Below are positions 9,861 to 17,395 of a stretch of DNA of 64,000 bases, piece after piece. Source of the DNA: Chloroflexi bacterium TSY (GTDB lineage: Bacteria; Chloroflexota; Anaerolineae; Caldilineales; Caldilineaceae); NCBI GenBank assembly GCA_019217005.1, contig JAHBNG010000035.1, forward strand, positions 62,001 through 126,000, read 5' to 3'. Numbering within the stretch: position 1 is the first letter of the stretch; every line of letters starts with the position of its first letter. The position numbers were made by a program, and so were the translations under genes. The notes below the pieces were generated by a model. It was not told where the DNA came from and ran no database searches. It was given only the letters and a program-made list of their open reading frames with translations.

Positions 9861-10668
9861 GTGATAAAAAACGGACAAGAGCAAAGGGCAGCCGCGAAAA
9901 CAAGACGAGCGCAATTGCTCTATACACTGCAAAGCGAATTTGACCTAGCACCACGGGTTGCCCAAGCAGTCCTGGAAGAGGCGGAAGAGTGCTTAAGCAG
10001 TGAGCCCAAACAAGAAGCCGGGAAACGGCAAGTGTTGTTGGCCAGCCGAGAAGCGTCTCATGGTCAAAGTTTGAGCGAAACAGCGACGAAACAAATCAGT
10101 TGGACGCTGGATGCAGGAGAAAGCGATACGGAAATCCTACTAAGCCAGGGTCGCCAGGGTCTACGGCGAGTGCGAATCCAAAGGCTATTGGATGAAGCCG
10201 TGGCACAAGGAGGGTTAGCGACTCAAGAAGACCTGGCCCAAGCGCTGGAAGTAAGCGTACGCACAATCAAGCGAGACTGTGAAGCCCTTCAAGCGGCTGG
10301 AGTTTGGCTTCCTCTGCGAGGAAATGTCTTAAGCATCGGTCGTGGTCAAACCCACAAGGGCCAGATCGTTAGCCGTTGGCTTCGGGGTGAGACCTATGAC
10401 CAACTGGTGCGCTCGACGCATCATAATGTAAAAAAGTATCAGGCGGTATGTTCAAACCTTTGTTCGCATCGTTGCCCTTGAGCGAGAGGGTCTGAGTCAA
10501 ACCCAGATCGCCCATCTTACCCAGTCTGGTCTGCCTCTCGTCCAGGAATATTTAACCATTTATCATGAGTGTGATGACCTAGTCTGCCAAGAACGCTTAG
10601 ATGAACAACTTGAGCGTCTTCAGGGCGTTGCTGCTAGAGAAACAACCCAAAAAAAGAGGCCGATATGA
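9861..10668 (+). pseudogene. DUF1670-like HTH protein 1 (frameshift in an A6 run)
   Basis: A good AAAGGAG site lies 8 nt before the GTG start at 9861. The first frame ends at 10481, but the family pattern jumps to the +1 frame at the A6 run of 10434-10439 (GTAAAAAAGT). Reading five A instead of six gives HHNVKSIRRYVQTFVRIVALE and runs on to the TGA at 10666. The corrected protein has about 268 aa: an N-terminal helical region, an HTH (QEDLAQALEVSVRTIKRDCEAL), the GRGQTHKGQIV motif and a second HTH-like part. This layout is that of DUF1670 proteins, whose function is unknown. The frameshift may be real, programmed or a sequence error. Confidence 0.6.
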
Positions 10669-11463
10669 CTCGAAATCCTTACGTCGGTACCCAAAAAACG
10701 CACCTTTCAAGCTGCCTTTATCCATGAGATGGAGACCAACTATGGCTTTCTCAAATCTCGTCGGATGCTCAACCTACTTGCTCAAGATATCCAACAGCTA
10801 GTCGATGAGTTCTACCCAGTTCAAGAACACTTGCGTCCTGGCTGGATTCTTTTCACAGGCACCAAGGCGGATAATCACAAAGCTCGACCTGGCCAACAAG
10901 CCTGTGAATTTACTTCCGTTACCATTCCCTGGCCTCTTCTAACCCCAGAGGATTTTGACTGGATGACTACTCAGCCCGACACCAAAGAGAAACGACGCCA
11001 GCTACTCATTCAACGCACCGTCCGTTTGATTGAGCATGGTCAGCAACATCCTCAGGGGCCTGTGCTCTTGACTCTTGCCGATCTCGCTTCTTTACTTGGT
11101 ATGACTCCGGCTTCCGTCTCCAACTTACTCAAAGAGGCACGACAGAAGACTGGCAAATCTCTGCCTACTAAAGGCTATTTTTTTGACCAAGGCATGAGAC
11201 CTACCCATAAAGCACAAATCATTGCTCTCTATGAACAAGGTCTTGATGAGGTCGAGATTGCTCGCATTTCTAGCCATGCTCAAAGTAGCGTTGGACACTA
11301 TTTACGCGATTATGAGCGCGTCAAAGAGCTCATCAAATCCAACATTACCATTGACCGCATTCCTCGGCTTCTTGATATGCAACCCCCCGTTGTTCATGCT
11401 TATGTCGAGTTATTGCGCCACTATCGACCTGCTTTATTTGATTCTTCCACTTTGGACGATTGA
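10665..11463 (+). pseudogene. DUF1670-like HTH protein 2 (frameshift in an A6 run)
   Basis: An ATG at 10665 overlaps the stop of gene 1 (ATGA). Its frame reads MTRNPYVGTQK and then leaves the family frame at the A6 run near 10693-10698. With five A it continues KRTFQAAFIHEMETNYGFLK, and the frame is then intact to 11463. The C-terminal half repeats the architecture of gene 1: an HTH (LADLASLLGMTPASVSNLLKEA), an RPTHKAQI motif in the place of GQTHKGQI, a second HTH (LDEVEIARISSHAQSSVGHY) and a final helical part. The two genes are therefore paralogues. An intact shorter frame begins at 10729 (METNYG), but family likeness starts before it. Confidence 0.6.
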
Positions 11464-11490
11464 TTACTGTGACAAATGTCACTATTTCCG

Positions 11491-11514
11491 TTTTCATCAC
11501 AACCGCAGTATAGA
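11491..11514 (+). promoter_or_regulatory. 24-bp sequence shared with the leader of the anti-sigma gene
   Basis: The 24 bases here, ending in CCGCAGTATAGA and directly downstream of the DUF1670 element, recur exactly on the minus strand at 25047-25070, where they sit 10 nt before the anti-sigma start codon. Here they lie 23 nt before the adenine deaminase start. It may be an operator, a leader element or a leftover of a repeat. Confidence 0.4.
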
Positions 11515-11537
11515 AAGATATAATGTAAGGAAAATCT

Positions 11538-13289
11538 GTGTCGACACTCGGAAACTTACTCGCCGTCGCGCGTAGCGAGCAAGCTGCAGACCACCTCCTC
11601 ACTGATTGTCGCATTATCAATGTCTTTAGTGGGCAGGTGGAAGAGGCTGATATAGCAATTTACAGCGGTAGGATTGCTGGTATCGGCTCCGGATATCGTG
11701 CCAACCAGACGACGAGTCTGGCTGGTGCCTATGTTGCTCCCGGTCTGATCGATGCGCATGTTCACATTGAGAGCAGTCTATGTCTGCCCGCGCGATTTGC
11801 AGCGGCCATATTGCCACATGGTGTTACCTGCGTTGTGACAGATCCGCATGAGATTGCCAATGTAGCTGGTGTTGACGGAATCCGATATATGGTTGATAGT
11901 AGTCGCGACTTGCCGCTGCGTGTGGTAACTCTTGCACCTTCTGCCGTACCGGCCACTCACATGGAAACCAATGGCGCAAGTTTAGATGAGGAAGATCTAC
12001 TCGATCTACTTGATCAGGGTCTGGTTCATGGATTGGCCGAAGTCATGAACTTTCCCGGCGTCGTGCAAGGGAGTCCAGAGATATTAGCCAAACTCACTGC
12101 ATTTGAGAATTACCCGCAGGATGGACACGCGCCCAAACTGACTGGCCATGCACTGAATGCTTATGCTGCATCTGGAATTGGGAGCGAGCATGAGTGTACG
12201 ACGGTGGAAGAAGCTGTCGAGAAATTGGCACGTGGGTTCTATATTCTGATTCGCGAGGCAACAAACGCACGCAATCTACACGCTTTGTTGCCCATGATCA
12301 CACCCGCAAATAATCGACGCATCTGTTTTTGTACAGATGATCGGATGCCGAGCGACTTGCTTGATCAAGGTTCTATCGATTATATGGTGCGTGAGGCGAT
12401 TCACTACGGTATTGATCCCATCGCGGCAATTCGGATGGCAACTCTCAATCCAGCTGAATGGTTTGGATTGAGAGATCGGGGTGCGATTGCGCCTGGTCGT
12501 CGTGCCGATCTGATTGTCTTTGAGAAATTTGACGATTTTCAGGTCGATCAGGTCATGGTGTCAGGACAATGGATTGCATCAGGAGGACAAATCGTAGCGG
12601 ATGTTACTTGGCCAACGATACCTGTTCCACCGACGCTGGTTGGTAGCGTCTCCATTGATACAGCAACTCTGAACTTTGGTATTCCCACTCAAGAGGGCAA
12701 ATATGTACGTGTGATTGGAGTCATCGAGAATCAGCTTATCACTGAAGAACTGGTGCTCGTACCGCGGATTGAGGACGGATTTGTTGTTGCCGACCCAGCC
12801 CGTGATCTCTTAAAGATAGCAGTCGTTGATCGTCATAGCGGCAAGGCTTCGACGGGTCTTGGTTTTATCCAAGGTATCGGTCTACAACGGGGTGCGATTG
12901 GTGGCACAGTCGCGCACGATCATCACAACTTGATCGTCATTGGAGCTGATGATCAGTCGATGCTCGCTGCCGCTCAAGCAGTAACTGAGATGGGCGGTGG
13001 TTTGGTTGTTGTCGAGCGGGATGAACACGACGCAACTGCTCTTCGCAAACCACAAATCGCTGCCACATTGCCTCTTCCTGTGGCTGGTTTGATGAGTGAC
13101 CAGCCAATTGAGGCTGTACGCAAGGCGTACGATGATTTGGTTGCACAGGCCAAAGCGCAAGGGGTGACGTTACACGATCCGTTCATGGCGATGAGTTTTA
13201 TGGCATTAGAAGTGATCCCCAAGCTGAAACTTACCGATCAGGGATTGGTGGATGTTGCTGCGTTTGGATTTGTTGATCTATTTATTTAG
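11538..13289 (+). CDS. ade: Adenine deaminase
   Basis: An amidohydrolase-fold enzyme of 583 aa that converts adenine to hypoxanthine and ammonia in purine salvage. GTG start at 11538 with GTAAGGA upstream. Family marks in order: the metal motif PGLIDAHVHIESS (about residue 70), VVTDPHEIANVAG, HGLAEVMNFPGVV, TGHALNAYAASGIGSEHE, FCTDDRMPSDLL with the metal-binding Asp, and GRRADLIVFE. The C-terminal Ade domain has GGTVAHDHHNLIVIG. The length matches the family. It lies just downstream of the DUF1670 element and 26 bp before the aminotransferase gene, probably in one transcript. Confidence 0.95.
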   Translation: MSTLGNLLAVARSEQAADHLLTDCRIINVFSGQVEEADIAIYSGRIAGIGSGYRANQTTSLAGAYVAPGLIDAHVHIESSLCLPARFAAAILPHGVTCVVTDPHEIANVAGVDGIRYMVDSSRDLPLRVVTLAPSAVPATHMETNGASLDEEDLLDLLDQGLVHGLAEVMNFPGVVQGSPEILAKLTAFENYPQDGHAPKLTGHALNAYAASGIGSEHECTTVEEAVEKLARGFYILIREATNARNLHALLPMITPANNRRICFCTDDRMPSDLLDQGSIDYMVREAIHYGIDPIAAIRMATLNPAEWFGLRDRGAIAPGRRADLIVFEKFDDFQVDQVMVSGQWIASGGQIVADVTWPTIPVPPTLVGSVSIDTATLNFGIPTQEGKYVRVIGVIENQLITEELVLVPRIEDGFVVADPARDLLKIAVVDRHSGKASTGLGFIQGIGLQRGAIGGTVAHDHHNLIVIGADDQSMLAAAQAVTEMGGGLVVVERDEHDATALRKPQIAATLPLPVAGLMSDQPIEAVRKAYDDLVAQAKAQGVTLHDPFMAMSFMALEVIPKLKLTDQGLVDVAAFGFVDLFI

Positions 13290-13315
13290 TAGGACTTTAG
13301 TAAAGGCATAAAATT

Positions 13316-14506
13316 ATGTTCGAAACTTTGACAGCTGCGCCTCCAGATGCCATTTTGGGTTTGACTGAGGCTTTCAAGAACGACCTGAATCCCAATAAAA
13401 TCAATCTAGGGGTGGGTGTCTATAAGGATGCTGAGGGCACTACACCTATTTTGCCTTCGGTCAAACAGGCAGAAGACCGGATGCTGGCAATTGAACAGAC
13501 CAAAAGCTATCTGCCAATCGATGGAACGCCAGAATATACAGCGGCAGTTCAACAAGTATTATTCGGAGTGGATCATGAAATCGTGGTCAATGAACGCGCA
13601 GTCACGGCTCAAACACCGGGCGGCACAGGTGCCCTGCGGGTGGCTGCGGATTTTATTGCCCAATCCATGCCCGCGGCAACAGTTTGGTTGAGCGAGCCAA
13701 CTTGGCCCAACCACCCGGATATTTTTGGTGCTGCAGGGCTTTCTATTGCAACCTATCCTTATTTTGATTCTACAACAAATGGTCTTGCCTTTGCCCAGAT
13801 GTTGGAAACCATTCGTACCATTCCTGCTGGTGATGTATTACTACTACATGGATGTTGTCATAACCCAACCGGTGTCGATCTGTCGCCGACTGAATGGCAG
13901 CTTGTGGGCGATCTAATCGCTGAACGTCAGATCCTGCCGCTGGTCGACTTTGCCTATCAAGGCTTTGCAGACGGATTGCGCGAGGACGCTGCCGGGCTGC
14001 TGACCCTTTGTCAGCCTGGCGCGGAACTTCTCATTTCTAGTTCTTTCTCCAAAAATTTTGGGCTATATAACGAGCGTGCAGGTGCATTAACCTTAGTGAC
14101 AGGGAATAAGAATGCGGCTCAGATCGCTCTAAGCCACATCAAACGCTCTATTCGGGCGAACTATTCTACCCCACCGAGTCATGGTGCGAATATTGTCACG
14201 ACTGTGTTGACCGATGCAGCCCTACGAGAGGTTTGGGAAGCAGAAGTAACCGAGATGCGCGATCGCATTAATACGATGCGCCATCTCTTTGTCGAAACAC
14301 TCAACGAAAAGGGCGTCGACCGTAACTTTTCGTTTATTGCCCAGCAGCGTGGAATGTTTTCATTTTCGGGGCTGACACCAGAGCAGGTAAAAACTCTGCG
14401 CAACCGTCACGCTATATACATTGTTGGTTCAGGTCGCATCAATGTTGCAGGGATGACCGGAGACAATATGGATTATTTATGCACGGCCATTGCAGATGTG
14501 TTATGA
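13316..14506 (+). CDS. Aspartate/aromatic amino acid aminotransferase (AspC/TyrB type)
   Basis: A class I PLP-dependent aminotransferase of the I-alpha subgroup, 396 aa. It begins MFETLTAAPPDAILGLTEAF, typical of AspC/TyrB. The PLP site is in SSSFSKNFGLYNERAG (the Lys near residue 246), with the conserved HGCCHNPTGVDL and DFAYQGFADG ahead of it and GRINVAGM near the end. It transfers amino groups between aspartate or aromatic amino acids and 2-oxoglutarate; the exact preference cannot be told. It follows ade closely. A second, unrelated-subgroup aminotransferase lies downstream. Confidence 0.92.
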   Translation: MFETLTAAPPDAILGLTEAFKNDLNPNKINLGVGVYKDAEGTTPILPSVKQAEDRMLAIEQTKSYLPIDGTPEYTAAVQQVLFGVDHEIVVNERAVTAQTPGGTGALRVAADFIAQSMPAATVWLSEPTWPNHPDIFGAAGLSIATYPYFDSTTNGLAFAQMLETIRTIPAGDVLLLHGCCHNPTGVDLSPTEWQLVGDLIAERQILPLVDFAYQGFADGLREDAAGLLTLCQPGAELLISSSFSKNFGLYNERAGALTLVTGNKNAAQIALSHIKRSIRANYSTPPSHGANIVTTVLTDAALREVWEAEVTEMRDRINTMRHLFVETLNEKGVDRNFSFIAQQRGMFSFSGLTPEQVKTLRNRHAIYIVGSGRINVAGMTGDNMDYLCTAIADVL

Positions 14507-14603
14507 TCGCTAAGGTCTATCCCTCACAATTAGCCTTCCATAACTCAAGATTTGATGGTCTATCACAAATTATGTAAAAACCATTTGGTCTCTTTAATCG
14601 TCA

Positions 14604-14670
14604 CATCATTTAATCTTCGGGCAATTGTTCCTCGACAGAAAATGATTCTATTGTCCGAAGTTTAAGTGGT
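14604..14670. repeat. Family G hairpin repeat, copy 1
   Basis: Arms CTTCGGGCAAT (14615-14625) and ATTGTCCGAAG (14650-14660), extended by TTAA on both sides. It is related in inverted orientation to 21276-21340 and more weakly to 28604-28668. It fills part of the 227-bp gap between the two aminotransferase genes. Confidence 0.6.
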
Positions 14671-14733
14671 GTCTCTATACGAGAAAGCAAATTCACACAG
14701 TTTGGGATTCCACCCACAATTATCCAAAGCACT

Positions 14734-15903
14734 ATGAAAGAATTGTCCAAGTTGATTCAAGACGTTCCTGCGTCCGTCACAACGTTGATGATGATCAAAG
14801 GAAAAGAAATGGCCCGAGCTGGGCTCGATGTCGTCAATCTAGCCGGTGGCGAACCAGATTTCGATACACCCTCTCATATCATGGAGGCTGGAATTGCGGC
14901 AATGAAAAAGGGGGACACCCACTACCCACCAGCGTTTGGTACACCGGACTTGCTGGAGGCTATTGCAGCCAAACTAGAGCGCGAGAATGCTGTGCACGTT
15001 CAGCCCGATCAAATTCTCGCGACGCCAGGTGCCAAATGGGCAATCTACATTGCTCTTGCTGTCACCACCAATCCTGGTGATGAAGTTTTGGTTCTGGATC
15101 CATCTTGGGTTAGTTACGGTCCAATGGTCCAGCTACAACGGGCCGTTCCTGTGCGCGTCGCTCTTCCCAGCGACCAAGATTTCGCCATCAGAGAGGAGAT
15201 TCTGCGCGCCAATATCACAGAACGGACCAAAGTTATCATGGTCTGTAGTCCGAACAATCCAACCGGACGAGTCTTAAGCACAGAAGAAATTGCTGCAATT
15301 GTCAATGTTGCGACAGAGTTCGATCTCTACGTACTTAGTGACGAAATCTATGAACACATTGTCTACGATGACATTGTCCATCGTAGTTTGGCGGCGCGAC
15401 CAGGCATGGCAGATCGAACCATCATAGTGAATGGTTTCAGTAAAGCATATGCAATGACAGGTTGGCGCTTGGGTTGGTTGGCTGCACCTCCGCCAATTGC
15501 AAAACTGGCGCGCACCTATCAGACACAAAGCGTAACGTCTGCAGCTAGTTTTACAATGGCAGCTGGCGTGGCAGCGTTGAATGGGCCACAAGAGTGTGTT
15601 CGCGAAATGACATCAGCTTATGCAGCGCGCCGTCGCTTTGTACTTGATGCACTGGACGAAATTCCGGGTGTTGAGTGCCCACCTATTGAAGGCGCCTTCT
15701 ACGCTTTTCCCAAATTCACCCAGACAGACAAAGATAGTCTCGCGATCTCAAATATCTTGCTCGAAGAATTTCTCGTTGTTGCTACACCGGGAATTGCATT
15801 TGGCGAAGCAAGTGAGGGACACATCCGTCTTAGCATCGCCACAAGCATGAACGAACTGGAACGAACGGTGGAGCGATTAGCGAGGGCAATTCCTGTCTTA
15901 TAA
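14734..15903 (+). CDS. PLP-dependent aminotransferase, aspartate aminotransferase subgroup I-gamma
   Basis: A class I/II aminotransferase of 389 aa. Clear family marks are NLAGGEPDFDTPSHI, CSPNNPTGRVLSTEE, VLSDEIYEHIVYDD and the PLP lysine in NGFSKAYAMTGWRLGW (about residue 238), followed by HIRLSIATS. Related enzymes are aspartate or prephenate aminotransferases or broad-specificity transaminases; substrate choice cannot be set from sequence alone. The start at 14734 gives the typical N terminus (MKELSKLIQDVPASVTTLMMIKGKE would be too long by one exon-like extension in none of the relatives known to me). It stands separately from the upstream gene because of a 227-bp repeat-bearing gap. Confidence 0.9.
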   Translation: MKELSKLIQDVPASVTTLMMIKGKEMARAGLDVVNLAGGEPDFDTPSHIMEAGIAAMKKGDTHYPPAFGTPDLLEAIAAKLERENAVHVQPDQILATPGAKWAIYIALAVTTNPGDEVLVLDPSWVSYGPMVQLQRAVPVRVALPSDQDFAIREEILRANITERTKVIMVCSPNNPTGRVLSTEEIAAIVNVATEFDLYVLSDEIYEHIVYDDIVHRSLAARPGMADRTIIVNGFSKAYAMTGWRLGWLAAPPPIAKLARTYQTQSVTSAASFTMAAGVAALNGPQECVREMTSAYAARRRFVLDALDEIPGVECPPIEGAFYAFPKFTQTDKDSLAISNILLEEFLVVATPGIAFGEASEGHIRLSIATSMNELERTVERLARAIPVL

Positions 15904-16016
15904 CCACATGAAGATTACCTTAAATTGATCATCACCTTGATGACGTATGGGCTGGTTTGCAGACTTTTCAGAGATATACGACCTTAATTTTGACTTAATT
16001 TACCGATTCTGATAGT

Positions 16017-16235
16017 CTCAGTAGATCCAAATTTGGCGTTTTTGGCTATTTTCAGTCGAGATTGCAGGGATTTTGGAGTCATTTATTCAGATTTCGGTTA
16101 CAGAAAACAACCTATTTCATATCTGAAAATCGCCCAAATCTAACGCAAAAACTAGATATCGACCGGCAAATTTGTATTTATGTCAACTGTTTAGCCAGAA
16201 TTCTCTCTCAAAACCTGAAATTTGGATCTACTGAG
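16017..16235 (+). repeat. Family B MITE (219 bp), copy 1
   Basis: The ends are CTCAGTAGATCCAAATTT and its reverse complement. The same 219-bp sequence recurs at 23730-23948 (inverted), 28228-28446 (direct) and 61163-61543 (inverted, with another element nested inside). The flanks carry TA close to both ends, as expected for an IS630/Tc1-type target, but this is not perfect in all copies. It encodes no credible protein. Confidence 0.9.
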
Positions 16236-16439
16236 TCTATAAATACCTGAATTTTTTGTATAATTATCAAGCAGAGTTCAGGATAGTTGGCTGGAAATCT
16301 TTGTAGAGCAATGTCGGTCATGTATTTGGCAAGTTGGCTATACACGAATTTTTGTCGATTATCATCTTTCCCACATCTATTTTAATACAATAATCACAGA
16401 TTATTTTATTAAAGTAAAGGCAAATTTATAACCGATCGT

Positions 16440-16469
16440 TTGCGGCAATGATTCGGATTATGATATAAT
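16440..16469 (+). promoter_or_regulatory. Predicted sigma-70-type promoter
   Basis: TTGCGG (16440-16445), an 18-bp spacer and TATAAT (16464-16469), about 90 bp before the small PEP-CTERM-like gene. Confidence 0.5.
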
Positions 16470-16559
16470 TTTGTTGCACCAAACACCAATGCATGTGGAT
16501 ATTGTACCCCCTATCATATAGTGGACTTTTATCAGCTTGCAAAAAGGAGAAAAGGTATT

Positions 16560-16847
16560 ATGACGGGAAGTTTATTTAAAAAAGTTCTCTTCGGGGCTAT
16601 TATTGTTTTATTTTTAGGGTTTGCTGTCGTTCCCACGCTGTTTGTGTCGGATATTGTCTATGCACAGGATTCAGATCTGACCCGTACCCCTGAGCCGACT
16701 ACACCACCTCCAACAGCAACGACTGTTGTAAATCAAGAACCGATTGAGCCAAAAGAGATTCCAGAACCAATTACAGTTGTACTCTTTGGCGCGGGGTTGG
16801 CAGCACTCTCAGCATCGGTCGCCGTGAACCGCAAGAAGAAAGAGTGA
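16560..16847 (+). CDS. Small exported protein with PEP-CTERM-like C terminus
   Basis: A 95-aa protein. AAAAAGGAG lies about 11 nt before the ATG at 16560, which is preferred over a GTG at 16521. A signal peptide or anchor covers residues 7-36 (FGAIIVLFLGFAVVPTLFV, then DIVYAQ, a likely cleavage region). The middle is Thr/Pro-rich (RTPEPTTPPPTATT). The C terminus reads IPEPITVVLFGAGLAALSA and ends NRKKKE: a Pro-Glu-Pro motif, a hydrophobic helix and a basic tail, the layout of PEP-CTERM sorting signals. Known PEP-CTERM substrates are processed by exosortases. No exosortase is in the window, so this reading is a motif inference; a simple two-helix membrane protein is the alternative. Confidence 0.7.
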   Translation: MTGSLFKKVLFGAIIVLFLGFAVVPTLFVSDIVYAQDSDLTRTPEPTTPPPTATTVVNQEPIEPKEIPEPITVVLFGAGLAALSASVAVNRKKKE

Positions 16848-16927
16848 CGAAAAGGGAATCATAGAGTGATTTTGGCTTGAAACCATTTTGCGTTTATGGT
16901 TTTTAGGATTTAGACAATCTAAAGGGG

Positions 16928-16973
16928 GGAGGAGCAAACCGGGGCATTTGGGCTCTAGTTTGTTCCTCCTTTT
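16928..16973 (+). terminator. Rho-independent terminator
   Basis: Stem GGAGGAGCAAAC / GTTTGTTCCTCC (one mismatch) followed by TTTT. It lies 80 bp after the small PEP-CTERM-like gene. The remaining bases to 17395 show no gene or motif that I can support. Confidence 0.75.
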
Positions 16974-17395
16974 CTATTTCTTCTATCGTAATGCTCAATA
17001 CATCTAACGTTGGCTTTACTACTTACAAAGGTGACCCTCCATACTATACTCCGCACCAGCATAATTGCATACTTTGACCATCGTTCCGTTTCGGGGGAGC
17101 AATCGATCACTTCCCATGAAACTGTTAAGTGTTTGCAATACATTCGACCTCTATCTTGTGATATATTTTGTGCAAACTCACGTCGTGGATTCATCTGTTA
17201 CAAATGTGCACGATAAAAATATTTGCTTGGAGAAGGAGCAATTTGTTTTATTGTAGACATGACAATTGTGATTGGTACTTTACGAAAAGGTGATGTTCCG
17301 CAAATCGTGTAAAAGTTTCTTGGTCTATCAACAAACAATGAATTTGCACTCGATTCGGGATACCGCCAACGAGAATACTATGAGGTTATCGTTGT

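Larger units (their letters stand above)
9794..11485 (+). mobile_element. Putative mobile element: paired DUF1670-like genes between inverted repeats
   Basis: ATAGTGACATTTGTCAC at 9794-9810 and its exact reverse complement at 11469-11485 bound a 1692-bp unit that contains only two related DUF1670-like genes. Each 17-bp end is itself nearly palindromic (GTGACA-TGTCAC). Outside the arms the flanks keep partial complementarity (CGG / CCG). No transposase of a known family is present. No clear target duplication was found. That this is mobile is an inference from the inverted repeats, the absence of host-type genes and the disrupted frames. Confidence 0.55.

Noticed and set aside
11461..11537. 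Purine riboswitch before adenine deaminase
   Set aside because: The leader is short and lacks the conserved three-way junction sequences.
16062..16250. Open frame of about 60-75 codons found in every family B copy
   Set aside because: It lies wholly inside the MITE, has no ribosome site, and its conservation is explained by the recent spread of the repeat.
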